Below are positions 1-9,666 of a stretch of 64,000 nucleotides of DNA, in pieces. The DNA is from Marinobacter sp. CHS3-4. GTDB lineage: Bacteria; Pseudomonadota; Gammaproteobacteria; Pseudomonadales; Oleiphilaceae. The translations under genes and the position numbers were made by a program. Within the stretch, counting starts at the first letter, position 1, and the number at the start of each line of letters is the position of its first letter. The stretch is from contig NZ_JASGBJ010000002.1 in NCBI RefSeq assembly GCF_030053415.1, positions 1,178,001-1,242,000 on the forward strand, written 5' to 3'. The notes under the pieces are model-generated. The model was not told the origin of the DNA. It searched no databases and saw nothing but the letters and a program-made list of their open reading frames with translations.

Positions 1-18
1 AGACTGTCCCGGTTCAGG

Positions 19-1056
19 GTGACAGGAGAGATTCCTGTCCCCCTACTGATCGGGTGGTTGACCTGTGCGGCCGTTCCCCTGCTCCTGTTTTTCGGCTGGC
101 GCTCACTGGAGCGTGGCGAGACCACCGCCGCCTACCTTCTGGCAATGTTTGCCGCATTGCTGGCACTCAACGGGCTGGTCTATCTGATCAGCCGCAGAAC
201 AACGCTACAGCGGCGTGGCTTCATCACCATTATCACTGTGCTGTTCACCTATTTGGCCGTCAATGCCATTGAGGAGGGCGCGGCCATACTCTGGCTCTTT
301 GCCTACCCTGCCATTATTTTTTACATCAGCGAAGCCCGGGTTGGCGTGCTGGCCTGCATTGGCGGGCTATTCGCAACCGCCGTTCTGTTCAGCCCGGTTG
401 GCGAGACCATGTTCGACGTCCCCTACACCACCAGCTTCAAGCTGACGATGCTGGCCGTGCTGACATTCGTAATGACCACGTGCTTCGCCCTCGACCAGAG
501 TCGGCGCCGCGCCAAACTGGGCTTGCTGAAACTGGCGGCTGAATTTGAATATGCGGCCAAACACGACACCATGACCGGACTGGCCAACCGTCGCGAGGCT
601 CACGCCCAGCTTGATACCGAATATGAACGTTACCTTAGAAACAACCGGCCGTTCTCCGTGCTGTTAATGGACATTGACCTGTTCAAATCCATCAATGATA
701 ACTACGGTCATCACGTCGGAGATGATGCCATTGTGATGGTTGCCCAGACTTTAAAAGAACAGAGTCGCAAGGTTGATACGCTATCGCGGTGGGGCGGCGA
801 GGAGTTTCTGCTGTTGCTGCCGGAGACAGACTGTGATGAAGCTGCCCGGACTGCCGAACGCATTCGCTTCAAGATTTCCACCACCCCAATCAGTGCGGAC
901 AATCAGACCATTTCAACAACCGTCAGCATCGGCGTGGCCACCATCGAGGGCACTGAATCGGTCGACAGACTTCTTCAGCGGGCAGACGAAGCCCTTTACG
1001 AAGCCAAGAAGAATGGCCGCAACCTGGTAAGGCAGCACGGAATCACCAGCCACTGA
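19..1056 (+). CDS. Membrane-bound GGDEF diguanylate cyclase
   Basis: Predicted to make cyclic di-GMP from two GTP at the inner membrane. About 160 N-terminal residues form several hydrophobic helices, followed by a short charged linker and a GGDEF domain from about residue 180. The domain begins with the usual [10 protein letters not shown]. The active-site motif is GGEEF (259-263), a functional variant, and the inhibitory-site motif RKVD (250-253) lies the standard five residues before it, so product inhibition is expected. The GTG at position 19 is the first possible start, but the frame is open to the window edge, so the true start may lie outside. The 3' end overlaps convergent lipB by 14 bases. 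Confidence 0.88.
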   Translation: MTGEIPVPLLIGWLTCAAVPLLLFFGWRSLERGETTAAYLLAMFAALLALNGLVYLISRRTTLQRRGFITIITVLFTYLAVNAIEEGAAILWLFAYPAIIFYISEARVGVLACIGGLFATAVLFSPVGETMFDVPYTTSFKLTMLAVLTFVMTTCFALDQSRRRAKLGLLKLAAEFEYAAKHDTMTGLANRREAHAQLDTEYERYLRNNRPFSVLLMDIDLFKSINDNYGHHVGDDAIVMVAQTLKEQSRKVDTLSRWGGEEFLLLLPETDCDEAARTAERIRFKISTTPISADNQTISTTVSIGVATIEGTESVDRLLQRADEALYEAKKNGRNLVRQHGITSH

Positions 1057-1681
1057 CCCGCGATATCGAATCAATTGACAACTTGCTCTGAAGCGCAGCC
1101 TCAAGGGCCCCGCCCACGGCTTCGACCGTGATGGAGGGCACGAAATCCAGCATCTGGCACATGGGCATTCCGGCAAAACCACAGGGATTGATGCGGGCAA
1201 ACGGCTCCATGTCCATGTTGACATTGAGCGCAAGGCCGTGGAACGAGCAGCCACGGCGAACCCGGAGGCCCAAGGACGCAATCTTGGCCTGTTCTACATA
1301 GACCCCGGGAGCATCGGGCCGCGGCGCTGCATCAATGCCAAATTCTCCCAGGCAGCTCACGATCGCCTGTTCAATGACATCCACTAATTCGCGAACACCC
1401 ATCTTGCGGCGCGTCAGATCAATCAGCAGGTAAACTACCAACTGGCCGGGGCCGTGATAGGTAACCTGCCCACCTCTGTCGACCTGGATCACCGGAATCT
1501 CTCCAGGCGCCAGGATATGCTCGGCTTTGCCAGCCTGGCCCTGGGTATACACTTTCGGGTGCTCCAGAAACCAGAGCTCATCCGCCGAATCCGGTCCGCG
1601 CTGGGCGGTGTACGCCTTCATCGCTTCCCAGGTTTCCAGATAGGGCTGCTCCCCTAACGTTCGCAGGATCAGCTCTGCCAT
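1043..1681 (-). CDS. lipB: Octanoyl-[ACP]:protein N-octanoyltransferase
   Basis: LipB moves octanoyl groups from acyl carrier protein to lipoyl domains, the first step of lipoate assembly. The 212-residue length is normal for the family. Visible are the substrate-pocket motif [12 protein letters not shown] (about residues 69-80), the catalytic lysine in AKIASLG and the catalytic cysteine in INPCG. It is the last gene of the minus-strand proA-to-lipB block, three bases after the YbeD-like gene. The usual downstream partner lipA is not present here; a GGDEF gene runs towards it and overlaps its 3' end. Confidence 0.96.
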   Translation of the reverse strand: MAELILRTLGEQPYLETWEAMKAYTAQRGPDSADELWFLEHPKVYTQGQAGKAEHILAPGEIPVIQVDRGGQVTYHGPGQLVVYLLIDLTRRKMGVRELVDVIEQAIVSCLGEFGIDAAPRPDAPGVYVEQAKIASLGLRVRRGCSFHGLALNVNMDMEPFARINPCGFAGMPMCQMLDFVPSITVEAVGGALEAALQSKLSIDSISRVSGW

Positions 1682-1684
1682 GGA

Positions 1685-1954
1685 CTAGAGCACCATGTGC
1701 ACGCGGCCGCTGGACTTGAGGTCTTCAAACAACGCTTTGAGCTGAGGCTCGCCGGTAGCAACAATTGTCAGGTTCACCGAGACAAACCGCCCCCCCTTGC
1801 TGTCCTTGACCGTAACGTCATCCTCGGACACTTCCGGTGCATGGTATTCAACAACGGAGAGAACAAATTCAACGAAATCCGGCGCAGCGTCTCCGATCAC
1901 CTTGATCACGTAGTCACAGGGGAATTCGATTTTCGGAGCTTTCGGATCACTCAT
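1685..1954 (-). CDS. ybeD: YbeD/DUF493 family protein
   Basis: A small cytosolic protein of 89 residues in the DUF493 (YbeD) family, which has a ferredoxin-like ACT-type fold and no established biochemical role. The opening segment KIEFPCDYVIKVIG is typical of the family. It sits between dacA (16 bases upstream) and lipB (3 bases downstream), the same position as in Escherichia coli and Pseudomonas, so it is almost certainly co-transcribed with lipB. A regulatory part in lipoylation has been suggested from this placement, but nothing in the sequence proves it. Confidence 0.93.
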   Translation of the reverse strand: MSDPKAPKIEFPCDYVIKVIGDAAPDFVEFVLSVVEYHAPEVSEDDVTVKDSKGGRFVSVNLTIVATGEPQLKALFEDLKSSGRVHMVL

Positions 1955-1969
1955 TGGCTCTCAGACTCC

Positions 1970-3145
1970 CTAAAACAACTGAATAAAGAACAACTTGATC
2001 GCGTCCCAGATACGCTTGAAGAATCCGCCTTCCGGCACATCGCTCAGAGCCAGAACGGGCTGGTCAACCACAGTTTCGTCATCCAGCGTGACCTTTACCC
2101 GACCCAGCTCATCGCCAACTGAAACCGGAGCTTTAATGACCGTATCCAGTTCAATGATGGACTCCAGAGAGTTACGAGAACCACGAGGGATGGTGACATG
2201 CACATCTTCCAGTATGCCCACAGACAACTGATCACTCTGGCCACCCCAGACCCTCGCTTCCATCAACTCCTGGCCTTTGCTGAACAGACGCTCTGTCTCG
2301 TAGTAGCGGAAACCGTAGTTCAGCATCTTCTGGATTTCCTGAGCCCGTGCTGACGTGCTGCTGGCCCCCATCACAACCGCAATCAAGCGGGTATCGTTTC
2401 GTTTGGCTGAGGCCACCAGGCAATAACCAGCTTCCTCTGTGTGCCCGGTTTTCAGACCATCCACGCTATCGTCACGCCACAACAGACTGTTGCGGTTAGG
2501 CTGGCGAATGTTGTTGTAGGTAAAATGCTTTTCGGCATAGATCGGGTAGTTTTCCGGATAGTCCTGGATGATGGCCTTGGCCAACAATGCCAGATCCCGT
2601 GCCGTTGAGAAGTGATCAGGTGCTGGCAGACCGGTGGCATTGGCAAAACTGGTTGCCTCCATGCCCAGCAACTGCGCCTGCTGGTTCATAATATCGACAA
2701 ACGCGCCCTCGCTGCCGGCCACAAACTCAGCGAGTGCCACGGATGCGTCATTGCCAGACTGGATAATGACACCACGAAGCAGATCCTCAACCGAAACTTC
2801 CGTGCCTTCCTTTACAAAGGTTCTTGACCCTTGCGTCTTCCAGGCGTTGACGCTGATGGGCACCATATCGGTCATGGAAATACGGCCTTCATCCAGTTCC
2901 CGCTCGACAATGTAAGCCGTCATCATTTTTGTCAGACTGGCAGGCGGCAGTCGCTCGTCGCTGTTCTCCTCCATGATGATACGCCCGGACATCGGGTCCA
3001 TCAGGATGAAAGAACTGGCCGCAATCTGGGGTGGAGACGGAATCAGGACCGATTGTGCTGACGCAGTCACCGCCGGAAACAGAACCAGCAGTAGTAAGGA
3101 AAGAACGACTCGTAAGAATCTGGGGAACAGTCTAGTAAGTGCCAT
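1970..3145 (-). CDS. dacA: D-alanyl-D-alanine carboxypeptidase (PBP5/6 type)
   Basis: Removes the terminal D-Ala from peptidoglycan pentapeptides in the periplasm. The 391-residue protein has an N-terminal signal peptide ending near an ASA site (about residue 30). The three serine-peptidase motifs are present: SLTK (SxxK, about 70), SGN (about 131) and KTG (about 233). A C-terminal beta domain follows, ending in a short amphipathic helix rich in F, L and I that normally anchors PBP5 to the inner membrane. It follows rlpA by 33 bases, in the usual rodA-mltB-rlpA-dacA order. Confidence 0.96.
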   Translation of the reverse strand: MALTRLFPRFLRVVLSLLLLVLFPAVTASAQSVLIPSPPQIAASSFILMDPMSGRIIMEENSDERLPPASLTKMMTAYIVERELDEGRISMTDMVPISVNAWKTQGSRTFVKEGTEVSVEDLLRGVIIQSGNDASVALAEFVAGSEGAFVDIMNQQAQLLGMEATSFANATGLPAPDHFSTARDLALLAKAIIQDYPENYPIYAEKHFTYNNIRQPNRNSLLWRDDSVDGLKTGHTEEAGYCLVASAKRNDTRLIAVVMGASSTSARAQEIQKMLNYGFRYYETERLFSKGQELMEARVWGGQSDQLSVGILEDVHVTIPRGSRNSLESIIELDTVIKAPVSVGDELGRVKVTLDDETVVDQPVLALSDVPEGGFFKRIWDAIKLFFIQLF

Positions 3146-3178
3146 GGGATCCGTTCGATGTATTGGTGAGTGGCTGTA

Positions 3179-4027
3179 TTAGTGATTGTCAGTCAGAAGA
3201 ATGGATTCCTTGAATCCTCGATCTTCCAGACGTGTCTGCGCTTCCAGGGCTTCGTCTTCATTGTGAAACGGCCCAACCTGTACACGATGAAACCGGCCGG
3301 ACTCCGTCACTATCTCACGCACCCTCATCGGGTTGGAAATCGCCTGGCTGGCCTGTTCCAGAAGCATTTGTGCCGGGCTCCTGTGGCTGAATGATCCAAG
3401 CTGCACAAACAGCGCCTGGTTTCCGGTACTCGCTATCGGCTCTGACGACCCACCGAAGGGCTTACCCGCCATGGTCATCGATCCATCAGGCCTGACATTG
3501 ATAGCGGCGACCTCCACACGGGCCGTTCCGCTGCCAAGATAACCCAGTTTTTTAGCCGCTGCGTAAGAAAGATCGATCAGTCTGTCGCCATGGAATGGCC
3601 CGCGGTCATTAACCCGTACGATAACAGACCGGCCATTATCGAGATTGGTGACCCGGGCATAGCTCGGAATCCGAAGACTCTTGTGGGCCGCCGACATGGC
3701 GTACATGTTGAAGATCTCGCCATTGGAGGTCTTGTGACCGTGGAACTTCTCCCCATACCAGCTGGCTGTACCCTGCTGAACATAGCGTTCGTTGGAGCTC
3801 ATCACACGATAGGATTTGCCCCAGACGGTGTAGGGAGATTTATTGCCCGCCGAGCGAGGCTTTTCGTACCTGGGTTGCGCATCCTGCAAACCAGAGACGT
3901 CGAAGTTACCGGCAGGTGCACGATCCTGAGAGATCGAATACCGCGAGGAGTGGTCGGGCGTGGAGCTGCATCCGGCAATTGCCAGTGCCACCAGCACCAA
4001 CATTGGAACAACCGACTGTTTCACCAC
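3179..4027 (-). CDS. rlpA: Septal-ring lytic transglycosylase RlpA family lipoprotein
   Basis: A 282-residue outer-membrane lipoprotein: the signal peptide ends in the lipobox IAGC (cysteine at 20). The middle carries a double-psi beta-barrel domain starting at GTASWYGEKFHG, with the catalytic-type glutamate in SNGEIFN and the VNDRGPF motif. The C-terminal 75 residues form a SPOR domain (starting ALFVQLGSF), which binds denuded glycan at the septum. In Pseudomonas, RlpA is a lytic transglycosylase acting on strands lacking stem peptides; the same activity is inferred here. It sits between mltB (3 bases away) and dacA. Confidence 0.95.
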   Translation of the reverse strand: MVKQSVVPMLVLVALAIAGCSSTPDHSSRYSISQDRAPAGNFDVSGLQDAQPRYEKPRSAGNKSPYTVWGKSYRVMSSNERYVQQGTASWYGEKFHGHKTSNGEIFNMYAMSAAHKSLRIPSYARVTNLDNGRSVIVRVNDRGPFHGDRLIDLSYAAAKKLGYLGSGTARVEVAAINVRPDGSMTMAGKPFGGSSEPIASTGNQALFVQLGSFSHRSPAQMLLEQASQAISNPMRVREIVTESGRFHRVQVGPFHNEDEALEAQTRLEDRGFKESILLTDNH

Positions 4028-4030
4028 CGT

Positions 4031-5050
4031 TTACCCGTCCTTCCTGTTTCCACCAAGATCTTCACCTGACTTGAGGGCCCGTGCAAGCTGATACACGGCC
4101 ATCGCATAGAGGTGACTGTGATTGTAGCGGGTTATCACGTAAAAGTTGCGATATGTGAGCCAAAGTTCATGTTTCCCTTCACCCTCGCCACCGTTCAGCC
4201 TCAATGCTCTGGCCGGAAGGTCATCGTCGACAGAGTCGGGGACCGGCAACCCCGCCTCGCGGTAGTCCGACACCGTAAGGTTCGGTTTCAGTCCGCTCGT
4301 GAGTAACGCCGAGTTAGCTGGTAGTTCCGCATCAAGCTGGTCTGCCACTGGTTCGCCATGCTGCCACCGATGCTCACTGAAGTAGTTGGCGACGCTGCCA
4401 ATGGCGTCAACGGGATTATCCAGAATGTCGGCAACACCATCTCCGTCAAAATCGACCGCATAGTGGCGATAGCTGCTGGAGATAAACTGCCCGTAACCCA
4501 TGGCGCCGGCGTAAGAGCCTTTCAGGGACAGAGGATCCAATCCTTGCTCGCGAGTCATCAGAAGGTACTGTTCGAGTTCACTGCGAAAGAACTGGCTGCG
4601 TGGCGGGTAATCAAACGCCAGGGTCGCGAGTGCGTCCAGCACCCGATAATTGCCGCGATAACGCCCGTACCAGGTCTCAACGCCGATGATCGCGGTCACG
4701 ATTTCCGGCGGTACACCGTATTCCCGCTCGGCGCGGGCCAGGGGGGCCGCGTAGGCCGCCATGAACTCCAGCCCCTGGGAAATACGCTCAGGCTTCATGA
4801 AAATCTTGCGGTAGCTGTGCCACTCGAGCGTTTTCTCTGCCGGGCGACTGATGGCTTCCAGAACAGCATCCTGGCGTTGTGCATCTCTCAACAAAACCTC
4901 TACCCGGCCTGCCTCAAATCCGTAATCCTGAGCCATGGTACTGACAAATGCCTGGCCAGCCTCGGACTCGTGATACTGGCTTGCCGACAGTGAGGCAGGC
5001 AGAAAACAGCAGAAGATCAACAGAATCGAGGGCGTACGGGCATTCAACAT
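4031..5050 (-). CDS. mltB: Membrane-bound lytic murein transglycosylase B
   Basis: Cleaves the MurNAc-GlcNAc bond in the periplasm with formation of anhydro-MurNAc. The 339-residue protein has an N-terminal hydrophobic signal (ILLIFCCFLPASLSAS) but no clear lipobox, so it may be a soluble periplasmic form rather than a lipoprotein. The catalytic glutamate lies in GVETWYGR (about 145-152), followed by the family pattern AYAGAMGYGQFISSSYR (about 203) and a calcium-loop-like DFDGDGVADI. It lies 24 bases after rodA in the elongation-wall operon. Confidence 0.95.
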   Translation of the reverse strand: MLNARTPSILLIFCCFLPASLSASQYHESEAGQAFVSTMAQDYGFEAGRVEVLLRDAQRQDAVLEAISRPAEKTLEWHSYRKIFMKPERISQGLEFMAAYAAPLARAEREYGVPPEIVTAIIGVETWYGRYRGNYRVLDALATLAFDYPPRSQFFRSELEQYLLMTREQGLDPLSLKGSYAGAMGYGQFISSSYRHYAVDFDGDGVADILDNPVDAIGSVANYFSEHRWQHGEPVADQLDAELPANSALLTSGLKPNLTVSDYREAGLPVPDSVDDDLPARALRLNGGEGEGKHELWLTYRNFYVITRYNHSHLYAMAVYQLARALKSGEDLGGNRKDG

Positions 5051-5074
5051 GCAAATTTCTCACTTTCAGGTCTG

Positions 5075-6220
5075 TCAGGCACTGATCATCCGCCTGTGAG
5101 TGTGAATGGACATGAGAACACCAAAAGCTGCCATCAAAGTCACGCTGGACGTACCGCCATAACTGATCAGGGGCAATGGCACGCCAACGATCGGAAGCAG
5201 CCCGCTAACCATGCCTACGTTTACAAAGATGTAAATAAAGAAGGTCATCGTCAGGGCACCAGCAAGCAACCGGCTGAAGGAATCCTGAGCCATGGCGGCG
5301 ATATAAAGGCAGCGGAGGATAATAAGAAGGTAAAGCCCCAACAGGCAGGCCATACCAACGAACCCGAACTCTTCGGCCAGTACCGCAACAATAAAATCGG
5401 TGTGGCTCTCCGGCAAGAACTCCAGGTGCGACTGGGTCCCCTGCAGCCAGCCCTTGCCTTCCAGGCCGCCAGACCCGATGGCCGTTTTTGACTGAATGAT
5501 GTTCCAGCCCGCGCCAAGGGGGTCACTTTGAGGATCGAGCAGCGTTAATACCCGCTGTTTCTGGTAGTCCCGCATCACGAAAAACCACATCAGCGGTGCC
5601 GAGACAGACGCCAGAGCGAAGAAGGCACTGATGAGCTTCCAGCTCATGCCCGCGAAGAAGATTACAAACAGACCCGCAGCACCGACCAGAAGAGACGTTC
5701 CCAGATCCGGCTGCAGAATAATCATCGCCATGGGCATCACCACGATCACGAAAGAGCCCGCAACGTAGCGAAGACGTGGCGGCAGAAACTGACGTGACAG
5801 ATACCAGGCCGCCATCATGGGCACCACCAGCTTCATTAGCTCCGACGGCTGAAACCTGGGCAGGCCGGGCAGTGCAAGCCAGCGCTGGGCACCCTTGGCT
5901 CCAACGCCGAACAACAAAACGGCCAACAGACCCGCAACACCGGCAACGTATAACCACGGGGCCCAACGGCGGAAAACGGCTGGATCAAACTGAGCGAACA
6001 CCACCATCACCACCAGAGCCACACCCATACGGATGCCCTGGGCTTTCACCACCGCCATGTTCTGGTCAGCCCCACTGTACAGAATAAACAGTCCGCCAGT
6101 GATCAAGACAAACAGCAGAAGCAGCAGCACAGGATCCAGATGAACCATCGACCAGAAACCTCTGGCCCTGCCCGCAAGCGCGTGGTTATGTGGCTGGTCA
6201 AGAAATTGTCCGGCTGCCAT
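5075..6220 (-). CDS. rodA: Rod-shape peptidoglycan glycosyltransferase RodA
   Basis: A SEDS-family polymerase that builds glycan strands from lipid II during elongation, paired with PBP2. The 381-residue protein has about ten membrane helices. SEDS signatures are visible: GSGGLEGKGW, FLPESHTDFIVAVLAEEFGF (carrying the conserved acidic residue) and the C-terminal GVPLPLISYGGTS. The start codon overlaps the mrdA stop as ATGA at position 6220, so the pair is translationally coupled. FtsW, its division counterpart, is encoded at 46225 in the same window. Confidence 0.97.
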   Translation of the reverse strand: MAAGQFLDQPHNHALAGRARGFWSMVHLDPVLLLLLFVLITGGLFILYSGADQNMAVVKAQGIRMGVALVVMVVFAQFDPAVFRRWAPWLYVAGVAGLLAVLLFGVGAKGAQRWLALPGLPRFQPSELMKLVVPMMAAWYLSRQFLPPRLRYVAGSFVIVVMPMAMIILQPDLGTSLLVGAAGLFVIFFAGMSWKLISAFFALASVSAPLMWFFVMRDYQKQRVLTLLDPQSDPLGAGWNIIQSKTAIGSGGLEGKGWLQGTQSHLEFLPESHTDFIVAVLAEEFGFVGMACLLGLYLLIILRCLYIAAMAQDSFSRLLAGALTMTFFIYIFVNVGMVSGLLPIVGVPLPLISYGGTSSVTLMAAFGVLMSIHTHRRMISA

Positions 6221-8106
6221 CAGTTATTGGTCTCCTGACCCAGTGCTGCCAACGATTCCTGCTGAGAGTATTCCAGAATCCAGGCGTCGAACATGGCGCG
6301 GGCGACAGGTGCGGCGGTACCACTGCCGCTGCCGCCATTCTCTACAATCACGGCAACGGCAATCTGCGGATTGTCCAACGGAGCAAAACCGACGAAAAGG
6401 GCATGATCGCGTAACCGTTCGCGGACCTCTTCCTCATCATATTCTTCATCTTCCGCCAGGCTGAACACCTGGGCGGTACCCGTCTTACCTGCCATCCGAT
6501 AGGCAGCGTTTCTGCCAACCCTGCGAGCCGTACCCTTTGCTCCGTGCATGACTTCTGCCATCGCATCGGCGGCAAATGCCCAGGTATCGGGATCTTTCAA
6601 CGAAATGGATTGATGGGTTGCCTCGGGCAAAACCTCATCAACTGACCGATCGCCCTGAACAGACTTCAGCAAACGGGGCTCTGCCCAGTTTCCGCGGTTT
6701 GCGAGCACCGAAGTTGCGGTTGCCAGCTGAAGCGGTGTAGCAAGCATAAAGCCCTGGCCAATCCCCATATTCACCGAGTCACCCGGGTACCAGGGCTGAC
6801 TGTGCACCGCCCGCTTCCAGTCCCGGGAGGGCAGCAAACCACTCATGGCCCCCGACACGTCCAGAGTCGCATCTTCGCCAAATCCGAACTGGGACAGGTA
6901 GTGGTGCATGGTGTCCACCCCCATCTCGGTCGCCATCTCGTAAAAATAGATATCGCAAGACTGCGCAACCGAGTCCTTCAGGTCGACCCAGCCGTGGCCA
7001 CTGCGTTTCCAGTCTCGCCAGCGTCTGCCGCTGTTTTTGAGCTGAAAATAGCCCGGATCCCAAATGGTTTTGTCGCGGGTGGTTGCACCGCTATCAAGGC
7101 CCGCAACGGCTAACATGGGCTTGATGGTTGACCCCGGCGGATACTGGCCTCGCAGCGCCCGGTTAAAGAGGGGTTTGTCCAGGCTGTCACGGAGCTCCCG
7201 ATAAGCATCCACCCCGATGCCGGTGACAAACAGATTCGCATCAAAGCCCGGCACGCTGGCCAGTGCCAGCAGACCGCCAGTGGAAGGCTCAATGGCGACG
7301 ATAGCGCCGCGACGACCATCCAGCAGCTTGTGTGCCAGGCGTTGAAGTCTCAAATCCATATGAAGCTCGATGTTTTCACCGGGCACCGGATTCTGCCGCT
7401 CCAATACCCTCAGGGTACGACCCCGTGCATTGGTTTCTACGTGCTGGTAACCAACCTCACCGTGCAACAGCTCCTCATAGAAGCGCTCGACGCCTGATTT
7501 TCCAATGTAGTTGGTACCCGCGTAATTGACCGGATCAATACGCTGCAATTCCTGACGATTGATACGCCCAACGTACCCAAGGGCGTGCGCTGTCAGCTCG
7601 CTGTGGGGGTAGTAGCGAACCAGTTCAGCGGCTACCTCGACCCCGGGCAATTCGTGACGATGAACCGCCAGGCGAGCGATTTCCTGTTCGGTCAAATCGT
7701 ATCTGAGAGGGAGCTCTTGAAAGGGCCGACGGCGCTCTTCCAGTCGACGCTGGAATCGTTCCATGTCTTCTTCGGAGACTTCCAGCAATTGCTGGAGCTT
7801 GGCGAGGGTTTCATCCATGTTACCCACCCGTTCAGGCACCAGGGTAACGCTGAAGACGGGCCGGTTCTCTGCCAGCAATTCGCCATTACGGTCGTAGATC
7901 AGACCCCTCGGTGGAGAGACCGATTGAACCTGTACCCGGTTTTTGTCTGAAAGCGTGGTATAGACATCGTGCTCAACAACCTGGAGCTGATACATGCGAG
8001 CCACCAGCAGGCCAAGCATGACAAACACTAACACCAGCATCACAACGGTTCGTCGCTGGAACAGTCTGCGCTCTGCTACGGTATCCTTGAATTCTCCCCA
8101 GGGCAT
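6220..8106 (-). CDS. mrdA: Penicillin-binding protein 2 (elongation transpeptidase)
   Basis: Cross-links peptidoglycan in the elongasome together with RodA. The 628-residue class B PBP has one N-terminal membrane anchor (about 22-42), a pedestal domain starting at RGLIYDRNG, and a C-terminal transpeptidase domain. Catalytic motifs are PGSTIKPM (SxxK, about 328), SCD (about 388) and AGKTGTAQ (about 545). The start ATG at 8106 has an AGGA ribosome site and lies ten bases after rlmH; it is followed without a gap by rodA. Confidence 0.97.
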   Translation of the reverse strand: MPWGEFKDTVAERRLFQRRTVVMLVLVFVMLGLLVARMYQLQVVEHDVYTTLSDKNRVQVQSVSPPRGLIYDRNGELLAENRPVFSVTLVPERVGNMDETLAKLQQLLEVSEEDMERFQRRLEERRRPFQELPLRYDLTEQEIARLAVHRHELPGVEVAAELVRYYPHSELTAHALGYVGRINRQELQRIDPVNYAGTNYIGKSGVERFYEELLHGEVGYQHVETNARGRTLRVLERQNPVPGENIELHMDLRLQRLAHKLLDGRRGAIVAIEPSTGGLLALASVPGFDANLFVTGIGVDAYRELRDSLDKPLFNRALRGQYPPGSTIKPMLAVAGLDSGATTRDKTIWDPGYFQLKNSGRRWRDWKRSGHGWVDLKDSVAQSCDIYFYEMATEMGVDTMHHYLSQFGFGEDATLDVSGAMSGLLPSRDWKRAVHSQPWYPGDSVNMGIGQGFMLATPLQLATATSVLANRGNWAEPRLLKSVQGDRSVDEVLPEATHQSISLKDPDTWAFAADAMAEVMHGAKGTARRVGRNAAYRMAGKTGTAQVFSLAEDEEYDEEEVRERLRDHALFVGFAPLDNPQIAVAVIVENGGSGSGTAAPVARAMFDAWILEYSQQESLAALGQETNN

Positions 8107-8115
8107 GATGAGTTC

Positions 8116-8586
8116 CTAAGCCCGATGGTAAGGATGGTTGCGGGTGACCGTCCATGCGCGATACAGCTGTTCCGCCAGAAGGATTCGAACCAAGGGGTGA
8201 GGGAGTGTGAGGTCGGACAGGGACCAAAGCTGATCTGCACGCTGACGGCAAGTATCGTCCAGCCCGTCAGGACCACCCACCAGAAAACAGACATCCTGGC
8301 CATCAAGCTGCCAGCTTTCCAACTGGTCAGCCAGTTTTTCGGTAGACCAGCTACGCCCGCCTACCTCCAGCGCAATCACGCGATCTTTTGCCGCGACCGC
8401 TCCAAGAATGGCCTCGCCCTCGCGCTTCTTCAACCTTGCGATGTCCGGATTTTTGCCGCGGTGGGCCATGGGTATTTCAGTCAGCTCTATTCCAAGCTCG
8501 GGCGGCATGCGGCGGGCATAGTCACTGAACCCCTGGCTGACCCAATCAGGCATTTTCTGCCCGACACAGATCAGTTTCAGACGCAT
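8116..8586 (-). CDS. rlmH: 23S rRNA (pseudouridine-1915) N3-methyltransferase
   Basis: RlmH is a SPOUT-class SAM-dependent enzyme that methylates pseudouridine 1915 in helix 69 of 23S rRNA in assembled 70S ribosomes. The 156-residue length is standard. The SAM-binding trefoil knot is marked by FLVGGPDGLDD (about 101-111) and LSLSDLTLPHPLVRILLAEQ; the C-terminal NHPYHR is the usual rRNA-contact tail. It is two bases from rsfS, keeping the conserved rsfS-rlmH pairing of ribosome factors ahead of mrdA-rodA. Confidence 0.97.
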   Translation of the reverse strand: MRLKLICVGQKMPDWVSQGFSDYARRMPPELGIELTEIPMAHRGKNPDIARLKKREGEAILGAVAAKDRVIALEVGGRSWSTEKLADQLESWQLDGQDVCFLVGGPDGLDDTCRQRADQLWSLSDLTLPHPLVRILLAEQLYRAWTVTRNHPYHRA

Positions 8587-8588
8587 GT

Positions 8589-8939
8589 CTATTCGCTTCC
8601 CGCTACACCCAGGTTCGGGGCATCGCGCCAGAGGCGCTCAAGATCGTAAAACTCGCGGGTGGCAGGCATCATGACATGCACAACCACATCGCCCAGATCT
8701 ACCAGAATCCAGTCGCTGGCCCCGGAACCCTCAACGTTGCTGGCACGGACGCCCTGCTCTTTTGCTTCAGAGACAACCGAGTCTGCCAGTGATTTTACGT
8801 GGCGGTTGGAAGTACCCGATGCAAGAACCATGAAATCGGTCACGCTGGTGCGGTCTCTCACATCGATCACGCTTACGTCCTGCGCTTTGATATCTTCAAG
8901 CGCGTTCACTACCAGTTCTCTAAGCTGCTCTGCCTGCAT
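8589..8939 (-). CDS. rsfS: Ribosomal silencing factor RsfS
   Basis: RsfS binds L14 on the 50S subunit and blocks subunit joining when nutrients are scarce. The 116-residue form begins MQAEQLREL, which lines up with known family starts and has a GGGTGA ribosome site; an ATG six codons upstream (8957) is possible but less likely. Family motifs [25 protein letters not shown] and the C-terminal YDLERLW segment are present. It lies between nadD and rlmH in the conserved order. Confidence 0.95.
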   Translation of the reverse strand: MQAEQLRELVVNALEDIKAQDVSVIDVRDRTSVTDFMVLASGTSNRHVKSLADSVVSEAKEQGVRASNVEGSGASDWILVDLGDVVVHVMMPATREFYDLERLWRDAPNLGVAGSE

Positions 8940-9027
8940 AATCACCCTGTTGAGCATGAAGCAGCCCCTATGGCCGCCTCTATCGTCTTACCTATTGGTT
9001 ATTGTATCACTAAAAGTTCCCGTCAAG

Positions 9028-9660
9028 TCACGGTCTGTAGAGCCCCAAGTGACGAATTTTTAACCAGACGGTATCAGGCAAAAGGTATCGCGGCGACCGC
9101 CCATCCGCGATTCGTTCGCGAATACCCGTCGCGGAAATATCCATGAGGGGTGGCTCGAGAACCAGAACCCGGCCACACGGGGCCGCGTAAAGCTCCTCTA
9201 CCGTGGTCGCCGCCTTTTGCCTCATTAAGTCGGCCGCAGCGCTCCCCGCGGGGATGTCGGAGCCCGGACGAACCACCACAATGATGTGTGCCAACTGCGG
9301 AATCGCTTCCCACTCCCGCCAACGATCAAAGCTGGCGAAAGAATCCGTGCCGACAACCATTGCCAGAGGCTTATCCTGACCAATTTCGCTGCGGATCTGA
9401 CGCAGCGTATCTGCCGTGTAAGAAGCACCTTCACGCTCCAGTTCTCGCTCATCCACCACCAGCCCAGGTTCGTCCGAGACCGCCAGTTGCAGGAGGTCAA
9501 GACGCTGATCACTGCCAGCCCCCGGCGATTGTCGATGCGGCGGAATGTGACAGGGAACCAGTGCGATTTCCGCCGTACCCAGACACTCTTTTAGCTCAAT
9601 CGCCAGCCGCAGATGTCCATGATGGATGGGATCAAATGTACCGCCATAGATCACTTTCAT
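9028..9660 (-). CDS. nadD: Nicotinate-nucleotide adenylyltransferase
   Basis: Makes nicotinic acid adenine dinucleotide from ATP and nicotinate mononucleotide in NAD synthesis. The 210-residue protein opens with GGTFDPIHHGHL, the nucleotidyltransferase GxFDP and HxGH motifs, and has the C-terminal ISATGIRERI motif that contacts ATP phosphates. It lies six bases after proA and about 90 bases before rsfS, in the order common to pseudomonads. Confidence 0.97.
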   Translation of the reverse strand: MKVIYGGTFDPIHHGHLRLAIELKECLGTAEIALVPCHIPPHRQSPGAGSDQRLDLLQLAVSDEPGLVVDERELEREGASYTADTLRQIRSEIGQDKPLAMVVGTDSFASFDRWREWEAIPQLAHIIVVVRPGSDIPAGSAAADLMRQKAATTVEELYAAPCGRVLVLEPPLMDISATGIRERIADGRSPRYLLPDTVWLKIRHLGLYRP

Positions 9661-9666
9661 AAACGA

